Source of the DNA: Pseudomonas multiresinivorans
GTDB taxonomy: Bacteria; Pseudomonadota; Gammaproteobacteria; Pseudomonadales; Pseudomonadaceae
Reading direction: 5' to 3'
Length of the DNA: 64,000 nt
Assembly: GCF_012971725.1 (NCBI RefSeq)
Contig: NZ_CP048833.1
Location: 1,860,001-1,924,000, forward strand
Every line of letters begins with the position of its first letter. The first letter of the stretch is position 1. Positions 48,833 through 57,074 of this stretch are shown one piece after another. The notes below the pieces were generated by a model that had not been told where the DNA came from, searched no databases, and saw only the letters and a program-made list of their open reading frames with translations. The position numbers and the translations under genes are program-made.

Positions 48833-49966
48833 ATGGAGAACTTCTGGTCCGTGTTCCGCCAGTCCCTGGGCAACATGCTCGGCAAGCCGCTGTGGCTGTT
48901 GATGGTGTTGTCGGTGACGCTGACCACCCTGCCATACGCCCATCGCACCATGGACGACCTGCCGGTGGCGGTGATCGACATGGATCACAGCTCGGTGTCC
49001 CGCGAACTGATCCGCCAGCTCGACGCTGCGCCGAAGATCGCCGTGCGTGCCTACGACCAATTGCCTGAAGCCCAGCGCGATCTCGCCTGGCGCGAGCTGT
49101 TCGGGATCGTGGTGATTCCCGTGGATTTCGAGAAGCGCGTGCTGCGTGGTGAAGCAGTCACCGTGCCGATCTTCGGCGATGCCACCAACCGCATGGCCAA
49201 CGGGCAGATCCAGCAGGATATCAGCGCCACCTACACCGAACTGTCGCTGCGCTACAACCGCGAACGGCTGATGCGCGGGGGCTTCTCCGGGCAGCAGTCG
49301 AACGTCCTGCTGCAACCGGCCATCGGCCAGCTCACCGACCTGTTCAACCCCGGTACCAGCTTCGCGGCCATTGTGCTGCCAGGGCTGGTGACGCTGATCC
49401 TGCAACACAGCCTGTTGCTCTCCTGCACGCGGGTGAATCTCAACCTGCGCGGCGGCACCCCGCGTTCGCTGCGCCAGCCGGCATCCACGCGTTTTGGCCG
49501 GTACGCCGCCCAGCTGTCGATCTGGACGGTGCTGGCGATGCTCTTCTACGTGATCTGGCCGTGGATGATGGGTTACCGGCAGACCGCGTCGTTCTTCATG
49601 CTGATGGGGCTGGTGCTGCCGTTCCTGCTGGCGGTGATCGCCATGAGCGAATTCATCGCCGAGGTGCTGCCCTCGGAGGAGGCGGTCTACCTGACCATGA
49701 CCTTCATCACCCTGCCGCTGTTCTATATGGCCGGCTTCACCTGGCCGCCTCAGGCCATGCCGCAGTGGGTGCAGCTGCTGGCCGACGCGATACCTTCCAC
49801 CTGGGCGATTCGCGCAGTGGTGGAGATGAACCAGATGAACCTGCCACTTTCAGCGGTGGCCGACCGGATTCTTGTTCTCTTCGCCATGGCGGCGGCCTAC
49901 GGATTGCTGGGTACACTGGTCTATCAGTACCGCAACTGGCGCTGGGACCAGCTCAAGGGCTGGTAG
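48833..49966 (+). CDS. ABC-2-type membrane protein 2
   Basis: 377 residues, paralogous to the preceding gene: DLPVAVIDMDHSSVSRELIRQLDAAPKIAVRAY after the first span, then a cluster of spans from about residue 180 (SFAAIVLPGLVTLILQHSLLLSC ... FYMAGFTWPPQAMPQWVQLLADAIPSTWAIRAVVEMNQM). With the HlyD protein it forms an exporter, presumably for a toxic small molecule. The next gene is not an ATPase. Confidence 0.88.
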   Translation: MENFWSVFRQSLGNMLGKPLWLLMVLSVTLTTLPYAHRTMDDLPVAVIDMDHSSVSRELIRQLDAAPKIAVRAYDQLPEAQRDLAWRELFGIVVIPVDFEKRVLRGEAVTVPIFGDATNRMANGQIQQDISATYTELSLRYNRERLMRGGFSGQQSNVLLQPAIGQLTDLFNPGTSFAAIVLPGLVTLILQHSLLLSCTRVNLNLRGGTPRSLRQPASTRFGRYAAQLSIWTVLAMLFYVIWPWMMGYRQTASFFMLMGLVLPFLLAVIAMSEFIAEVLPSEEAVYLTMTFITLPLFYMAGFTWPPQAMPQWVQLLADAIPSTWAIRAVVEMNQMNLPLSAVADRILVLFAMAAAYGLLGTLVYQYRNWRWDQLKGW

Positions 49967-50000
49967 GCTGCCACCTTCGTTATCGAGAGGGAGTTTCGAT

Positions 50001-50354
50001 ATGACGCTGTCTCGTTCCTGGCTGCTGCTCGCTGCCGCGCTGCTCAGTGGTTGCGGGTCCTACCACACGCTGCGCAGTGATGATGTGGTGGACGCCGATG
50101 ACCTGAAACTCAAGGGCACCTACTGCGGGGCTATTCCGCGGGTTTACGGCGGCGTGGTCTGGGATGCCTGCCAGCTTTACGGCGAGCCGCCAGCCGATTC
50201 CGGCTACACGCCAGCGCCGACACCGGCCAACTTCACTTTCGGCCCGCCGATCCTGCCGCTGCTCGACATGGCCTTCTCTGGCGTCGTCGATACGCTGGCC
50301 TTGCCTTACACCCTCTATCGACAGAATCGCGACGGCAGCATCGAGCTTCGGTAA
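50001..50354 (+). CDS. YceK/YidQ-type lipoprotein, copy 1
   Basis: 117 residues with a lipobox (LLLAAALLSGCGSYHTLRS, Cys at about 20) and the YceK pattern KLKGTYCGAIPRVYGGVVWDACQLYGEPP...PILPLLDMAFSGVVDTLALPYTLYRQNRDGSIELR. An outer-membrane or inner-membrane lipoprotein of unknown function; residue +2 is Gly, so outer-membrane sorting is expected. A paralogue follows 29 bp downstream. Confidence 0.88.
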   Translation: MTLSRSWLLLAAALLSGCGSYHTLRSDDVVDADDLKLKGTYCGAIPRVYGGVVWDACQLYGEPPADSGYTPAPTPANFTFGPPILPLLDMAFSGVVDTLALPYTLYRQNRDGSIELR

Positions 50355-50383
50355 GACTGCGCGGGCCCCAGGGAGATGAACGA

Positions 50384-50746
50384 ATGCTCACTCGTCTGTT
50401 CACAACGCTGATCCTCACCACTGCCATTGCCGGGTGCGGCTCGGTCAGGACGCTGGATAGCGATGCCCATGAGAGCGTGAAAGAGTTGAAACTGGGCAGG
50501 ACCTATTGCACCGAGATTCCTCGCATCTACAGCGGCGTTGCCTATAACTTCTGCGCGCTGCATGGTGACCCGGGAGGCAGCTACCAGCGCAGTGCAGGCC
50601 TTTCCCCGCCCGTGCCGGACGCTCCCCTGGGGCTCTACTGGCCCTTGTTCGACGGCGTGCTCAGCGCCGCCACCGACACCCTGGTGCTGCCGTATACGGT
50701 CTATCGCCAACAGCGCGACGGCAATATCGAACTGACGCGCGACTGA
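50384..50746 (+). CDS. YceK/YidQ-type lipoprotein, copy 2
   Basis: 120 residues, lipobox TTAIAGCGSVRTLDS. It shares KLGRTYCTEIPRIYSGVAYNFCALHGDP and WPLFDGVLSAATDTLVLPYTVYRQQRDGNIELTRD with copy 1, so the two arose by tandem duplication. The middle sections have diverged, suggesting that both are kept under selection. Confidence 0.88.
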   Translation: MLTRLFTTLILTTAIAGCGSVRTLDSDAHESVKELKLGRTYCTEIPRIYSGVAYNFCALHGDPGGSYQRSAGLSPPVPDAPLGLYWPLFDGVLSAATDTLVLPYTVYRQQRDGNIELTRD

Positions 50747-50788
50747 TCCGTCTAGAGTGAGAGTTCCTATCTCTGCGGGAGCTCTGTG

Positions 50789-51574
50789 ATGAATCCATTG
50801 AACGGCAAGGTTGCGGTGGTCACCGGCGCGGCCAGCGGCATCGGCAGGCAGATCGCCCTGACGCTGGCGCAGGCGGGCGCGGCCGTGGCCATCGCCGATC
50901 TGCAGCAGGGCGCCGCCCAGCAGGTGGCGGATGAGATCGGGGCAGCCGGCGGAAGGGCCCTGGCGGTGGTCATGGACGTGACCGACGAGCAGGCCGTGGA
51001 CAGCGGCATCGATCAGGTGGTCGCCACCTTCGGCGGCATCGACATCCTGGTCTCCAACGCCGGCATCCAGATCGTCAACCCGATCCAGGACTTCGCCTTC
51101 GCTGACTGGAAGAAGATGCTCGCCATCCACCTGGACGGCGCCTTCCTCACCACTCGCGCCGTGCTGCGCCATATGTACCCGGCCAAGCGCGGTGGCGTGG
51201 TGATCTACATGGGCTCGGTGCATTCCCATGAAGCTTCGCCGCTGAAATCCGCCTACGTCACCGCCAAGCACGGCCTGCTCGGCCTGGCCCGCACCCTGGC
51301 CAAGGAGGGCGGGCCGCAGGGCGTGCGCTCCCATGTGGTCTGCCCCGGCTTCGTGCGCACGCCGCTGGTGGAGAAGCAGATTCCCGAGCAGGCGAAGGAA
51401 CTGGGCATCAGCGAGGAAGCGGTGGTGAAGCAGGTGATGCTCGGCGGCACCGTGGATGGCCAGTTCACCACCGTGGAGGATGTGGCGCAGACGGTGCTGT
51501 TCCTGGCCAGCTTCCCCTCGGCGGCGCTCACTGGGCAGTCGGTGCTGGTCAGCCATGGCTGGGGGATGCGCTGA
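50789..51574 (+). CDS. 3-hydroxybutyrate dehydrogenase-type SDR
   Basis: 261 residues. NAD site VVTGAASGIGRQIALTLAQAGAAVAIADL, NAG near 89, and catalytic Ser-Tyr-Lys in GSVHSHEASPLKSAYVTAKHGLLGLARTLAKEGGPQGVRSHVVCPGFVRTPLVEKQIPEQAKELGISEEAVVKQVML match 3-hydroxybutyrate dehydrogenases, which oxidise (R)-3-hydroxybutyrate to acetoacetate. Starts at the ATG three bases after a GTG. No PHB gene is next to it; the CoA transferase and thiolase of the 15-17 kb island could complete the route to acetyl-CoA, but they are 33 kb away. Confidence 0.85.
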   Translation: MNPLNGKVAVVTGAASGIGRQIALTLAQAGAAVAIADLQQGAAQQVADEIGAAGGRALAVVMDVTDEQAVDSGIDQVVATFGGIDILVSNAGIQIVNPIQDFAFADWKKMLAIHLDGAFLTTRAVLRHMYPAKRGGVVIYMGSVHSHEASPLKSAYVTAKHGLLGLARTLAKEGGPQGVRSHVVCPGFVRTPLVEKQIPEQAKELGISEEAVVKQVMLGGTVDGQFTTVEDVAQTVLFLASFPSAALTGQSVLVSHGWGMR

Positions 51575-51592
51575 AGTGCAGGCGTAGCGCCA

Positions 51593-51632
51593 GAAAAAAG
51601 CCCCGGCTCAATCGACAGGCGAGCCAGGGCTT
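51593..51632 (-). terminator. minus-strand terminator in a gene-free gap
   Basis: AAGCCCCGGCTC (51598-51609) and GAGCCAGGGCTT (51621-51632) pair at 11 of 12 positions; on the minus strand the stem is followed by TTTTTT (51599-51594). On the plus strand no T tract follows. So it ends a transcript coming from the right. Confidence 0.7.
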
Positions 51633-51934
51633 GGGGGACAACATCTGCGCCGGCAAGCGCTCCGGTTCTCCTGGAATTTCTGCCTGTTCCAGGGTCGGGG
51701 CTGGTTGATTCGGCGCAGCAGTAGATTCTCCTGGATCGGGGCCGGGCGATGTAGTGGGTTTACCGTTCGGTCTGTCAGGCAATTCTCCATCGGCGGGCAC
51801 GTCCGATTTACGGTCGGGCAGTTGCTGCTGGCTCGTCGTTCCCGCTGGGGACAACCGGTACTTCCGTCCCTGCCGATGATCGTCACGGCACACGTGGCGC
51901 TTGCCGTGGCGGGGCCGTCATGGCATCTTTCGCG

Positions 51935-51957
51935 CAAATGATAAGTTTTCGCATTTG
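51935..51957 (+). promoter_or_regulatory. AT-rich inverted repeat, partial Fur-box match, before the sigma gene
   Basis: CAAATG (51935-51940), 11 bp, CATTTG (51952-51957), with AATGATAA (51937-51944) inside, which matches one half of the Fur consensus GATAATGATAATCATTATC. It is an AT island 55 bp before the sigma-factor start. The second Fur half is poor. Confidence 0.35.
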
Positions 51958-52011
51958 AGGTGTGCTTTCAGCTGCACCTCGATGCCTGGCGTTCGCGCGC
52001 AGGGGGCACTC

Positions 52012-52515
52012 GTGACGTCGACCACACACCACTCGCAGATCGGCGAACTCTATGCCGGCCATCACTCCTGGCTGCTCGGCTGGCTCTATCGCCGGCTGGA
52101 GTGCCGTCACCAGGCGGCCGACCTGGCGCAGGATACCTTCGTCCGCCTGCTCGGGCGCCAGGAACTCAGGGGCCTGCGCGAGCCACGCGCCTTCCTGGCC
52201 GCCGTTGCCCGCGGGTTGATGATCGATCACTTCCGCCGCCAGACCCTGGAGCGCGCCTGGCTCGACAGCCTGGCCCGGCAGCCGGAGGCCGAGGCGCCGT
52301 CCGCCGAGGAGCGGGCCATCGTGCTGGAAACCCTGATGGAGATCGATCGCTTGCTGGATGGCCTGCGGCCGGTAGTCCGCAGCGCCTTCCTGCTGTCGCA
52401 GCTCGATGGCCTGACCTACCCGCAGATCGCCGAGCGCCTGGGCGTTTCCCTCAGTTCGGTGCAGCAATACATGACCCAGGCTTTCGGTCACTGCTACAAG
52501 GCGCTCTACTCATGA
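52012..52515 (+). CDS. ECF sigma factor, FecI/FpvI type
   Basis: 167 residues from a GTG with AGGGGG 5 bp upstream. Region 2 QIGELYAGHHSWLLGWLYRRLECRHQAADLAQDTFVRLLGRQ and region 4 LDGLRPVVRSAFLLSQLDGLTYPQIAERLGVSLSSVQQYMTQAFGHCYKALY are those of iron-starvation sigma factors. It should transcribe a TonB-dependent receptor gene when FecR releases it. A longer ATG-initiated form (51982) has no ribosome site. The stop overlaps the fecR-like start (ATGA). Confidence 0.92.
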   Translation: MTSTTHHSQIGELYAGHHSWLLGWLYRRLECRHQAADLAQDTFVRLLGRQELRGLREPRAFLAAVARGLMIDHFRRQTLERAWLDSLARQPEAEAPSAEERAIVLETLMEIDRLLDGLRPVVRSAFLLSQLDGLTYPQIAERLGVSLSSVQQYMTQAFGHCYKALYS

Positions 52516-53492
52516 ACCGCGTTGGCGCCCTGGACGCGGCCCAGCGTCTGGACCATTCGGTGGTGGAACAGGCCATTGGCTGGCGTGTACGCCTGGCCTC
52601 GGGGCTGGCCGCCGCTGACGAGCTCGCTGCCTGCCAGCAGTGGCGCGCATCCGACCCGGCCCACGAACAGGCCTGGCAACGCCTGGAGTTCTTCGACGGG
52701 CGCCTGGGCGGCATGGCGCCGGCCATGGCCAGCCGTTCGCTGCGCCAGGCCGCCGTCGACCCGGCGCGCCGCCGCGCCCTGAAAAGCCTGCTGCTGCTCG
52801 CCGGTACTGCGGCGGTGGTGGGCAGTGGCAGCCTGGGTTTGCGCGACTCGCCCTGGCTGGCGCAGCAGCGCACATCGGTGGGCGAGCGCCGGCGCGTCGC
52901 CCTGCCCGATGGTGGCTGGCTGCAGCTCAACACCGACAGCGCCGTGGATATAGCCTACGACGCCCACACTCGACGCGTGCGCCTGTACGCCGGCGAGATG
53001 CTGGTACAGACCGCTCCGGACAGCGCCGGCCGTGCCTTCTGGGTCGATACGCCGCTGGGGCGTCTGAAGGCGCTGGGCACGCGATTCGCCGTACGCCTGG
53101 ACGGCAGTGATGCACGGCTTTCGGTGCAGGAAGGCGCGGTAGCGGTCATGCCCGCGCTGCGCAATGAGTCGGCCGGTGTCATCGAGGCCGGCCGCCAGGC
53201 CCGTTTCGACCGCAAGGGGCTGTACGGCGAAACGACGCTGGAGGCCGATTCACTGGCGTGGAGCGATGGTTACCTGGTGGCGCGGCAATGGACGCTCGGC
53301 CGCCTGTGTGCCGAACTGGCGCGCTATCGCCCCGGCGTGCTGCGCTGCGATCTGGCCGTCGCCAACCTGGCCATTTCCGGCGTGTTCCCCCTGGACCAGC
53401 CCGAGCAAGCCATTGCCGCGCTGCAACGCAGCCTGCCAGTGCGCGCGCAGTACCGTACGCGCTGGTGGGTGACGCTGGTGCCGTTGGCCTGA
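52512..53492 (+). CDS. FecR-family anti-sigma regulator
   Basis: 326 residues. N-terminal cytoplasmic DUF4880-type domain (VVEQAIGWRVRLASGLAAADELAACQQWRASDPAHEQAWQRLE), a membrane span (KSLLLLAGTAAVVGSGSLGL) and the periplasmic FecR domain VGERRRVALPDGGWLQLNTDSAVDIAYDAHTRRVRLYAGEMLVQTA...RAFWVDTPLGRLKALGTRFAVRL. It binds the sigma factor and the signalling domain of a receptor. The receptor gene is not next; the nearest STN-bearing receptor starts at 58558. Confidence 0.93.
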   Translation: MNRVGALDAAQRLDHSVVEQAIGWRVRLASGLAAADELAACQQWRASDPAHEQAWQRLEFFDGRLGGMAPAMASRSLRQAAVDPARRRALKSLLLLAGTAAVVGSGSLGLRDSPWLAQQRTSVGERRRVALPDGGWLQLNTDSAVDIAYDAHTRRVRLYAGEMLVQTAPDSAGRAFWVDTPLGRLKALGTRFAVRLDGSDARLSVQEGAVAVMPALRNESAGVIEAGRQARFDRKGLYGETTLEADSLAWSDGYLVARQWTLGRLCAELARYRPGVLRCDLAVANLAISGVFPLDQPEQAIAALQRSLPVRAQYRTRWWVTLVPLA

Positions 53493-53565
53493 GGCCAATG
53501 TCCAAGGCTCCCGAGGCGTTTTCCGCAGGAGCCTGTTCGTTTGCGCGGCGGCGCTCCGCTGGCAA

Positions 53566-55947
53566 TCACACCGCCTTGGGCAGCGGTGCGAAGAGTGCGT
53601 CGATATCCGCGTCGTCCAGTTGCCAGTCGGCGCCGGTGCCTTCGAGGATGCCGGCGGCCAGCGCGGCCTTGTCGCGCTGCAGCCGCTGGATCTTCTCTTC
53701 CACCGTGCCGCGGGCGATCAGCTTGTAGACGAATACCGGCTTGTCCTGGCCGATGCGGTAGGCACGGTCGCTGGCCTGGTTTTCCGCGGCCGGGTTCCAC
53801 CAGGGATCGTAGTGGATCACGGTATCGGCGGCGGTAAGGTTCAGGCCCACACCACCGGCCTTCAGGCTGATCAGGAACAGCGGCACGCGGCCTTCCTGGA
53901 AATCCTTCACCGGCGCGCGGCGGTCGCGGGTGTCGCCGGTGAGCAGGGCGTATTCCAGATTGCGTTCGGCCAGGGCCTCGCCGATCAACGCGAGCATCGA
54001 GGTGAACTGCGAGAACACCAGCACGCGGCGGCCTTCGGCGAGCAACTCTTCGAGCATGTCGAGCAGGTAGACCAGCTTGCCCGAGGTTACCGCGCGGGCG
54101 GACTTGCCGGTGGGCGGCGGAGCTTCCTTGTTCACCAGGCGGATGTCGCAGCACACCTGGCGCAGCTTGAGCAGCGCCTCGAGGATGATGATGCGGCTGC
54201 GCGCCAGGCCTCGGCGGGCGATCTCGTCGCGCACCTTGCGGTCCAGCGCCAGGCGCACGGTCTCGTAGAGGTCGCGTTGCGCCTCGCTGAGCTCGATGTG
54301 CTGGATGAATTCGCTCTTGGGCGGCAGCTCCGAGGCGACCTGTTCCTTGGTGCGGCGCAGCAGGAACGGGCGGATGCGTGCTGCCAGGTGCGCCAGACGG
54401 CCCTGGTCACCGTGGCGCTCGATGGGCGTGCGGTAGTCCACGGCGAACTGCCGGGCGTCGCCCAGCCAGCCCGGCAGCAGGAAGTGGAACAGCGACCACA
54501 GCTCGCCCAGGTGATTCTCCAGCGGCGTGCCCGTCAGGCACAGGCGATTGCGCGCGCGCAGGTGACGCGCGGCCTGGGCCGCCTTGGTGGTAGCGTTCTT
54601 GATGTTCTGCGCTTCGTCGAGGATCAGCAGGTGATACTCGTGCTGGCCGAGCTTCTCGGCATCGCGCGGCAGCAGGGCATAGGTGGTGAGGATCAGGTCG
54701 TGCTCGGCGATCTTCGCGAACGCCTTGCGCCGGCCGGCGCCGTGCAGCGCGAGTACGCGCAGCTCCGGAGTGAAGCGCTCGGCCTCGTCGAGCCAGTTGG
54801 GGATCAGGCTGGTGGGCATGATCACCAGCGCCGGGCTGGTCAGGCGCCCGGCCTGTTTTTCCAGCAGCACGTGGGCGAGGGACTGCAGCGTCTTGCCCAG
54901 GCCCATGTCGTCGGCGAGGATGCCGCTGGCGCCGACTTCGCGCAGGGTCTGCATCCAGCTCAGGCCTTCGTGCTGGTAGGCGCGCAGCTCGGCGTTGAGG
55001 CCGGCGGGGATCTGCGCCGGTTGCGCGCGGTAGTCGCGCAGGCGGTGGGCGATCTCGCGCAATTGCTCGCCGCCCTGCCAGGTCAGCGGCAGTTCTTCCA
55101 GTTCGGTCAGGCGCGCGGCGTCCGGCGCGCCCATGCGCAGGCGGCGTACCGGCAGCTGTTCGCCGAGGTAGAACTCGGACAGCGTGCTGAGCATCGGCTT
55201 GAGCTTGCCGAAGGGCAGCGAGACGCGCAGCGGTCGGTCGGACGCGGTCTGCCAGGTGTGGACCGGGTTGCGCCCGGCATCCAGGCGCAGCACCAGTTGT
55301 TCATCGTCGGCATGGCGGGCGAGGGCGACCGGGTCGAGCAGCGCCGGCATGCGCCGGATCAGCTCGATCAGCGCCGGCAGCAGGCTGATGCGCCGGCCTT
55401 CCACCTCGATGCCCAGTTCCAGGTCGAACCACTGGCGGTCGTCGGTTTCCTCGATCTCGGCGTACCAGTTCTCGACCGGTGTCAGGTCGAAGACGAACTC
55501 CGGGCGGATGTCGATTTCCCAGCCCTGCTCGCGCAGCCGGGACAGGCCCTCGCGCATGAATTCCTGCCAGGCGCTGTCGTCGGGCAGTTCGAACATTTCC
55601 CCGGCGCTGTCTTCCAGGGCATCGCTGCGGCGCATCGCCGGCTTGAAGCCGAGTTCGCGCAGGTCCAGGCGCCAGGCATGCTCCAGCTCCAGTTCGCGGC
55701 TGACACGGACGATCTGGTCATCGCGGAACACCCGGATCTCGCGGCCCGAGCGCGGGGTGACACTGCCCGAGACCGGCATGTCGCCATACAGGAAGGCCAG
55801 CGCGGCGCGGTGCCGGGAGATGTTCTGCATGCGCCCGCTGCGCAGGTCGAAGCCGCTGTGCACGTGGCTGCCCAGCGTCAGCCGTGGCCGGGGCGCGAGT
55901 TCGTCGCGCTCCACGGCAGGCAGTGGAGATTCGGCGGGTGGCTTCAT
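53566..55947 (-). CDS. SNF2-family DEAD/DEAH-box ATPase
   Basis: 793 residues. Helicase motifs: GILADDMGLGKTLQSLAHVLLE (I), LILDEAQNIKN (II), CLTGTPLENHLGELWSLFHFLLPG (III), and C-terminal RVLVFSQFTSMLALIGEAL, SLKAGGVGLNLTAADTVIHYDPWWNPAAENQASDRAYRIGQDKPVFVYKLIARGTVEEKI (V-VI). The N-terminal ~320 residues lack a SWIM finger and are not RapA-like. Probably a DNA- or nucleoprotein-remodelling translocase. It has no known link to iron, although it sits between fecR and the receptor. Confidence 0.92.
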   Translation of the reverse strand: MKPPAESPLPAVERDELAPRPRLTLGSHVHSGFDLRSGRMQNISRHRAALAFLYGDMPVSGSVTPRSGREIRVFRDDQIVRVSRELELEHAWRLDLRELGFKPAMRRSDALEDSAGEMFELPDDSAWQEFMREGLSRLREQGWEIDIRPEFVFDLTPVENWYAEIEETDDRQWFDLELGIEVEGRRISLLPALIELIRRMPALLDPVALARHADDEQLVLRLDAGRNPVHTWQTASDRPLRVSLPFGKLKPMLSTLSEFYLGEQLPVRRLRMGAPDAARLTELEELPLTWQGGEQLREIAHRLRDYRAQPAQIPAGLNAELRAYQHEGLSWMQTLREVGASGILADDMGLGKTLQSLAHVLLEKQAGRLTSPALVIMPTSLIPNWLDEAERFTPELRVLALHGAGRRKAFAKIAEHDLILTTYALLPRDAEKLGQHEYHLLILDEAQNIKNATTKAAQAARHLRARNRLCLTGTPLENHLGELWSLFHFLLPGWLGDARQFAVDYRTPIERHGDQGRLAHLAARIRPFLLRRTKEQVASELPPKSEFIQHIELSEAQRDLYETVRLALDRKVRDEIARRGLARSRIIILEALLKLRQVCCDIRLVNKEAPPPTGKSARAVTSGKLVYLLDMLEELLAEGRRVLVFSQFTSMLALIGEALAERNLEYALLTGDTRDRRAPVKDFQEGRVPLFLISLKAGGVGLNLTAADTVIHYDPWWNPAAENQASDRAYRIGQDKPVFVYKLIARGTVEEKIQRLQRDKAALAAGILEGTGADWQLDDADIDALFAPLPKAV

Positions 55948-56037
55948 CCGAGTGTCCTTCCGGCAGTCCAGCCGAGTACGCAAACGCCCGATGATACCGC
56001 GATTCTTCTCGGGCGGGACGCGGAAGGAAACCGGCGG

Positions 56038-56925
56038 TCAGCGGGCGAAGCGTTTTGCCCCGGCGACGCACAGCACCACTGCGACGGTGGCGCCGGCCAT
56101 CAGCGGGCTGATCTGCTCGTGCAGCAGCAGGCCGGCCAGCGCCAGGCCGAAGAACGGCTGCAGCAGTTGAAGCTGGCCGACCGCGGCGATGCCGCCGGTG
56201 GCCAGGCCGTGATACCAGAAGAAGAAGCCGATCAGCATGCTGAACAGCGACACGTAGCCCAGGCTCAGCCAGGCCGGCCAACTGGCGCCGCTGAAGGTCT
56301 GCGGCTGGGTATACCAGGCCAGCGGCAGCATCAGCGGCAGCGACAGCACCAGCACCCAGCAGATCACCTGCCAGCTGCCCAGGTGACGGGCGATGCGGCC
56401 ACCCTCGGCGTAGCCCAGGCCGCAGACGACGACCGCAGCCAGCATCAGCAGGTCGCCGGTGAAGTTGCCCGCTCCGCTCTGCGACAGGGCGAAGCCGGCC
56501 ACCACGGCGCTGCCCAGCAGCGAGCAGATCCAGAACGCCGGGCGTGGTTGCTCGCCGGCGCGGATCACGCCGAACAGCGCGGTAGCCAGCGGCAGCAGGC
56601 CGACGAAGACGATGGCGTGGGCCGAGTTGACGTGCTTGAGCGCGAGCGCGGTGAGCAGCGGGAAACCCACCACCACGCCACCGGCCACCACCAGCAGGGG
56701 GATCAGGTCCTTGCGCGCCGGCAGCTTCTGCCGCAGCAGGATGAGGATCGCCGCCGCCAGCAGGCCGGCGATGCTGGCGCGGGCCAGGGTGAGGAAGGTC
56801 GGATCGAAGTCGGCCACCGCTACCCGCGTCGCCGGGAGAGAGCCGCTGAAGATGAGTACGCCGAGGAAGCCACTGAGCCAGCCGCCGAGGTGGCTGTTCG
56901 AGGCGAGGGTGTGGGAGTTGTTCAT
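56038..56925 (-). CDS. EamA/DMT-family transporter
   Basis: 295 residues, ten membrane helices in two EamA repeats: GGWLSGFLGVLIFSGSLPATRVAVADFDPTFLTLARASIAGLLAAAILILL and GQLQLLQPFFGLALAGLLLHEQISPLMAGATVAVVLCVAG. Exports a small metabolite, likely an amino acid or similar. It is divergent from a MocR-type PLP regulator, a frequent regulator-exporter pairing. The start is one of two ATGs 9 bp apart (56925 or 56934); neither has a good ribosome site. Confidence 0.9.
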   Translation of the reverse strand: MNNSHTLASNSHLGGWLSGFLGVLIFSGSLPATRVAVADFDPTFLTLARASIAGLLAAAILILLRQKLPARKDLIPLLVVAGGVVVGFPLLTALALKHVNSAHAIVFVGLLPLATALFGVIRAGEQPRPAFWICSLLGSAVVAGFALSQSGAGNFTGDLLMLAAVVVCGLGYAEGGRIARHLGSWQVICWVLVLSLPLMLPLAWYTQPQTFSGASWPAWLSLGYVSLFSMLIGFFFWYHGLATGGIAAVGQLQLLQPFFGLALAGLLLHEQISPLMAGATVAVVLCVAGAKRFAR

Positions 56926-56994
56926 GGGGAGCATCCGGCAGGAGAGCGAGCCTGGAGGATGCGCGCAGAGCTGCCGGGCGGCCAGTGACAGAAA

Positions 56995-57040
56995 GGTACA
57001 ATTTGCGCAAACTGTCCGTAAATTATCCCGGTACAAATTG
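56995..57040. promoter_or_regulatory. direct repeat GGTACAA(T/A)TTG in the EamA/MocR gap
   Basis: GGTACAATTTG (56995-57005) and GGTACAAATTG (57030-57040), identical at 10 of 11 positions and 35 bp apart, in the 149-bp gap. Tandem direct repeats are the usual MocR/GntR-PLP binding arrangement. Confidence 0.55.
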
Positions 57041-57074
57041 CCTCGGTAAAAAATCCAGGGCAGGCGAGGGCGAC

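Larger units (their letters stand above)
51575..52011. other. 437-bp gap without a supported gene; possible minus-strand small RNA
   Basis: Neither strand has an ORF with convincing start and composition. The minus strand carries the terminator at 51593-51632 and, over 51640-51890, eight GGA trinucleotides, with the 10-mer TCCAGGAGAA twice exactly 60 bp apart (plus-strand 51666-51675 and 51726-51735). A small RNA of 200-350 nt read leftward would fit; no promoter is identified with confidence. Confidence 0.35.

Noticed and set aside
50789..51574. Polyhydroxybutyrate cluster at the hydroxybutyrate dehydrogenase gene
   Set aside because: No phaC, phaZ or CoA-transferase gene lies beside it; the CoA transferase at 16-17 kb is in a different cluster.
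51549..51893. Minus-strand GTG-initiated open frame in the gap after the hydroxybutyrate dehydrogenase gene
   Set aside because: It runs through the predicted minus-strand terminator and into the dehydrogenase gene, has no ribosome site and a weak composition; I treat the region as noncoding.
51608..51937. Second minus-strand frame in the same gap, TTG start
   Set aside because: No ribosome site, no ATG, Arg/Cys/Pro-rich product without family; ends inside the terminator stem.
53620..56988. Very long plus-strand open frame (over 1100 codons) opposite the SNF2 ATPase and EamA genes
   Set aside because: It is an antisense shadow caused by GC-rich third positions; the product has no recognisable domain, is full of Ala/Gln/Gly/Arg, and the opposing genes are well supported.
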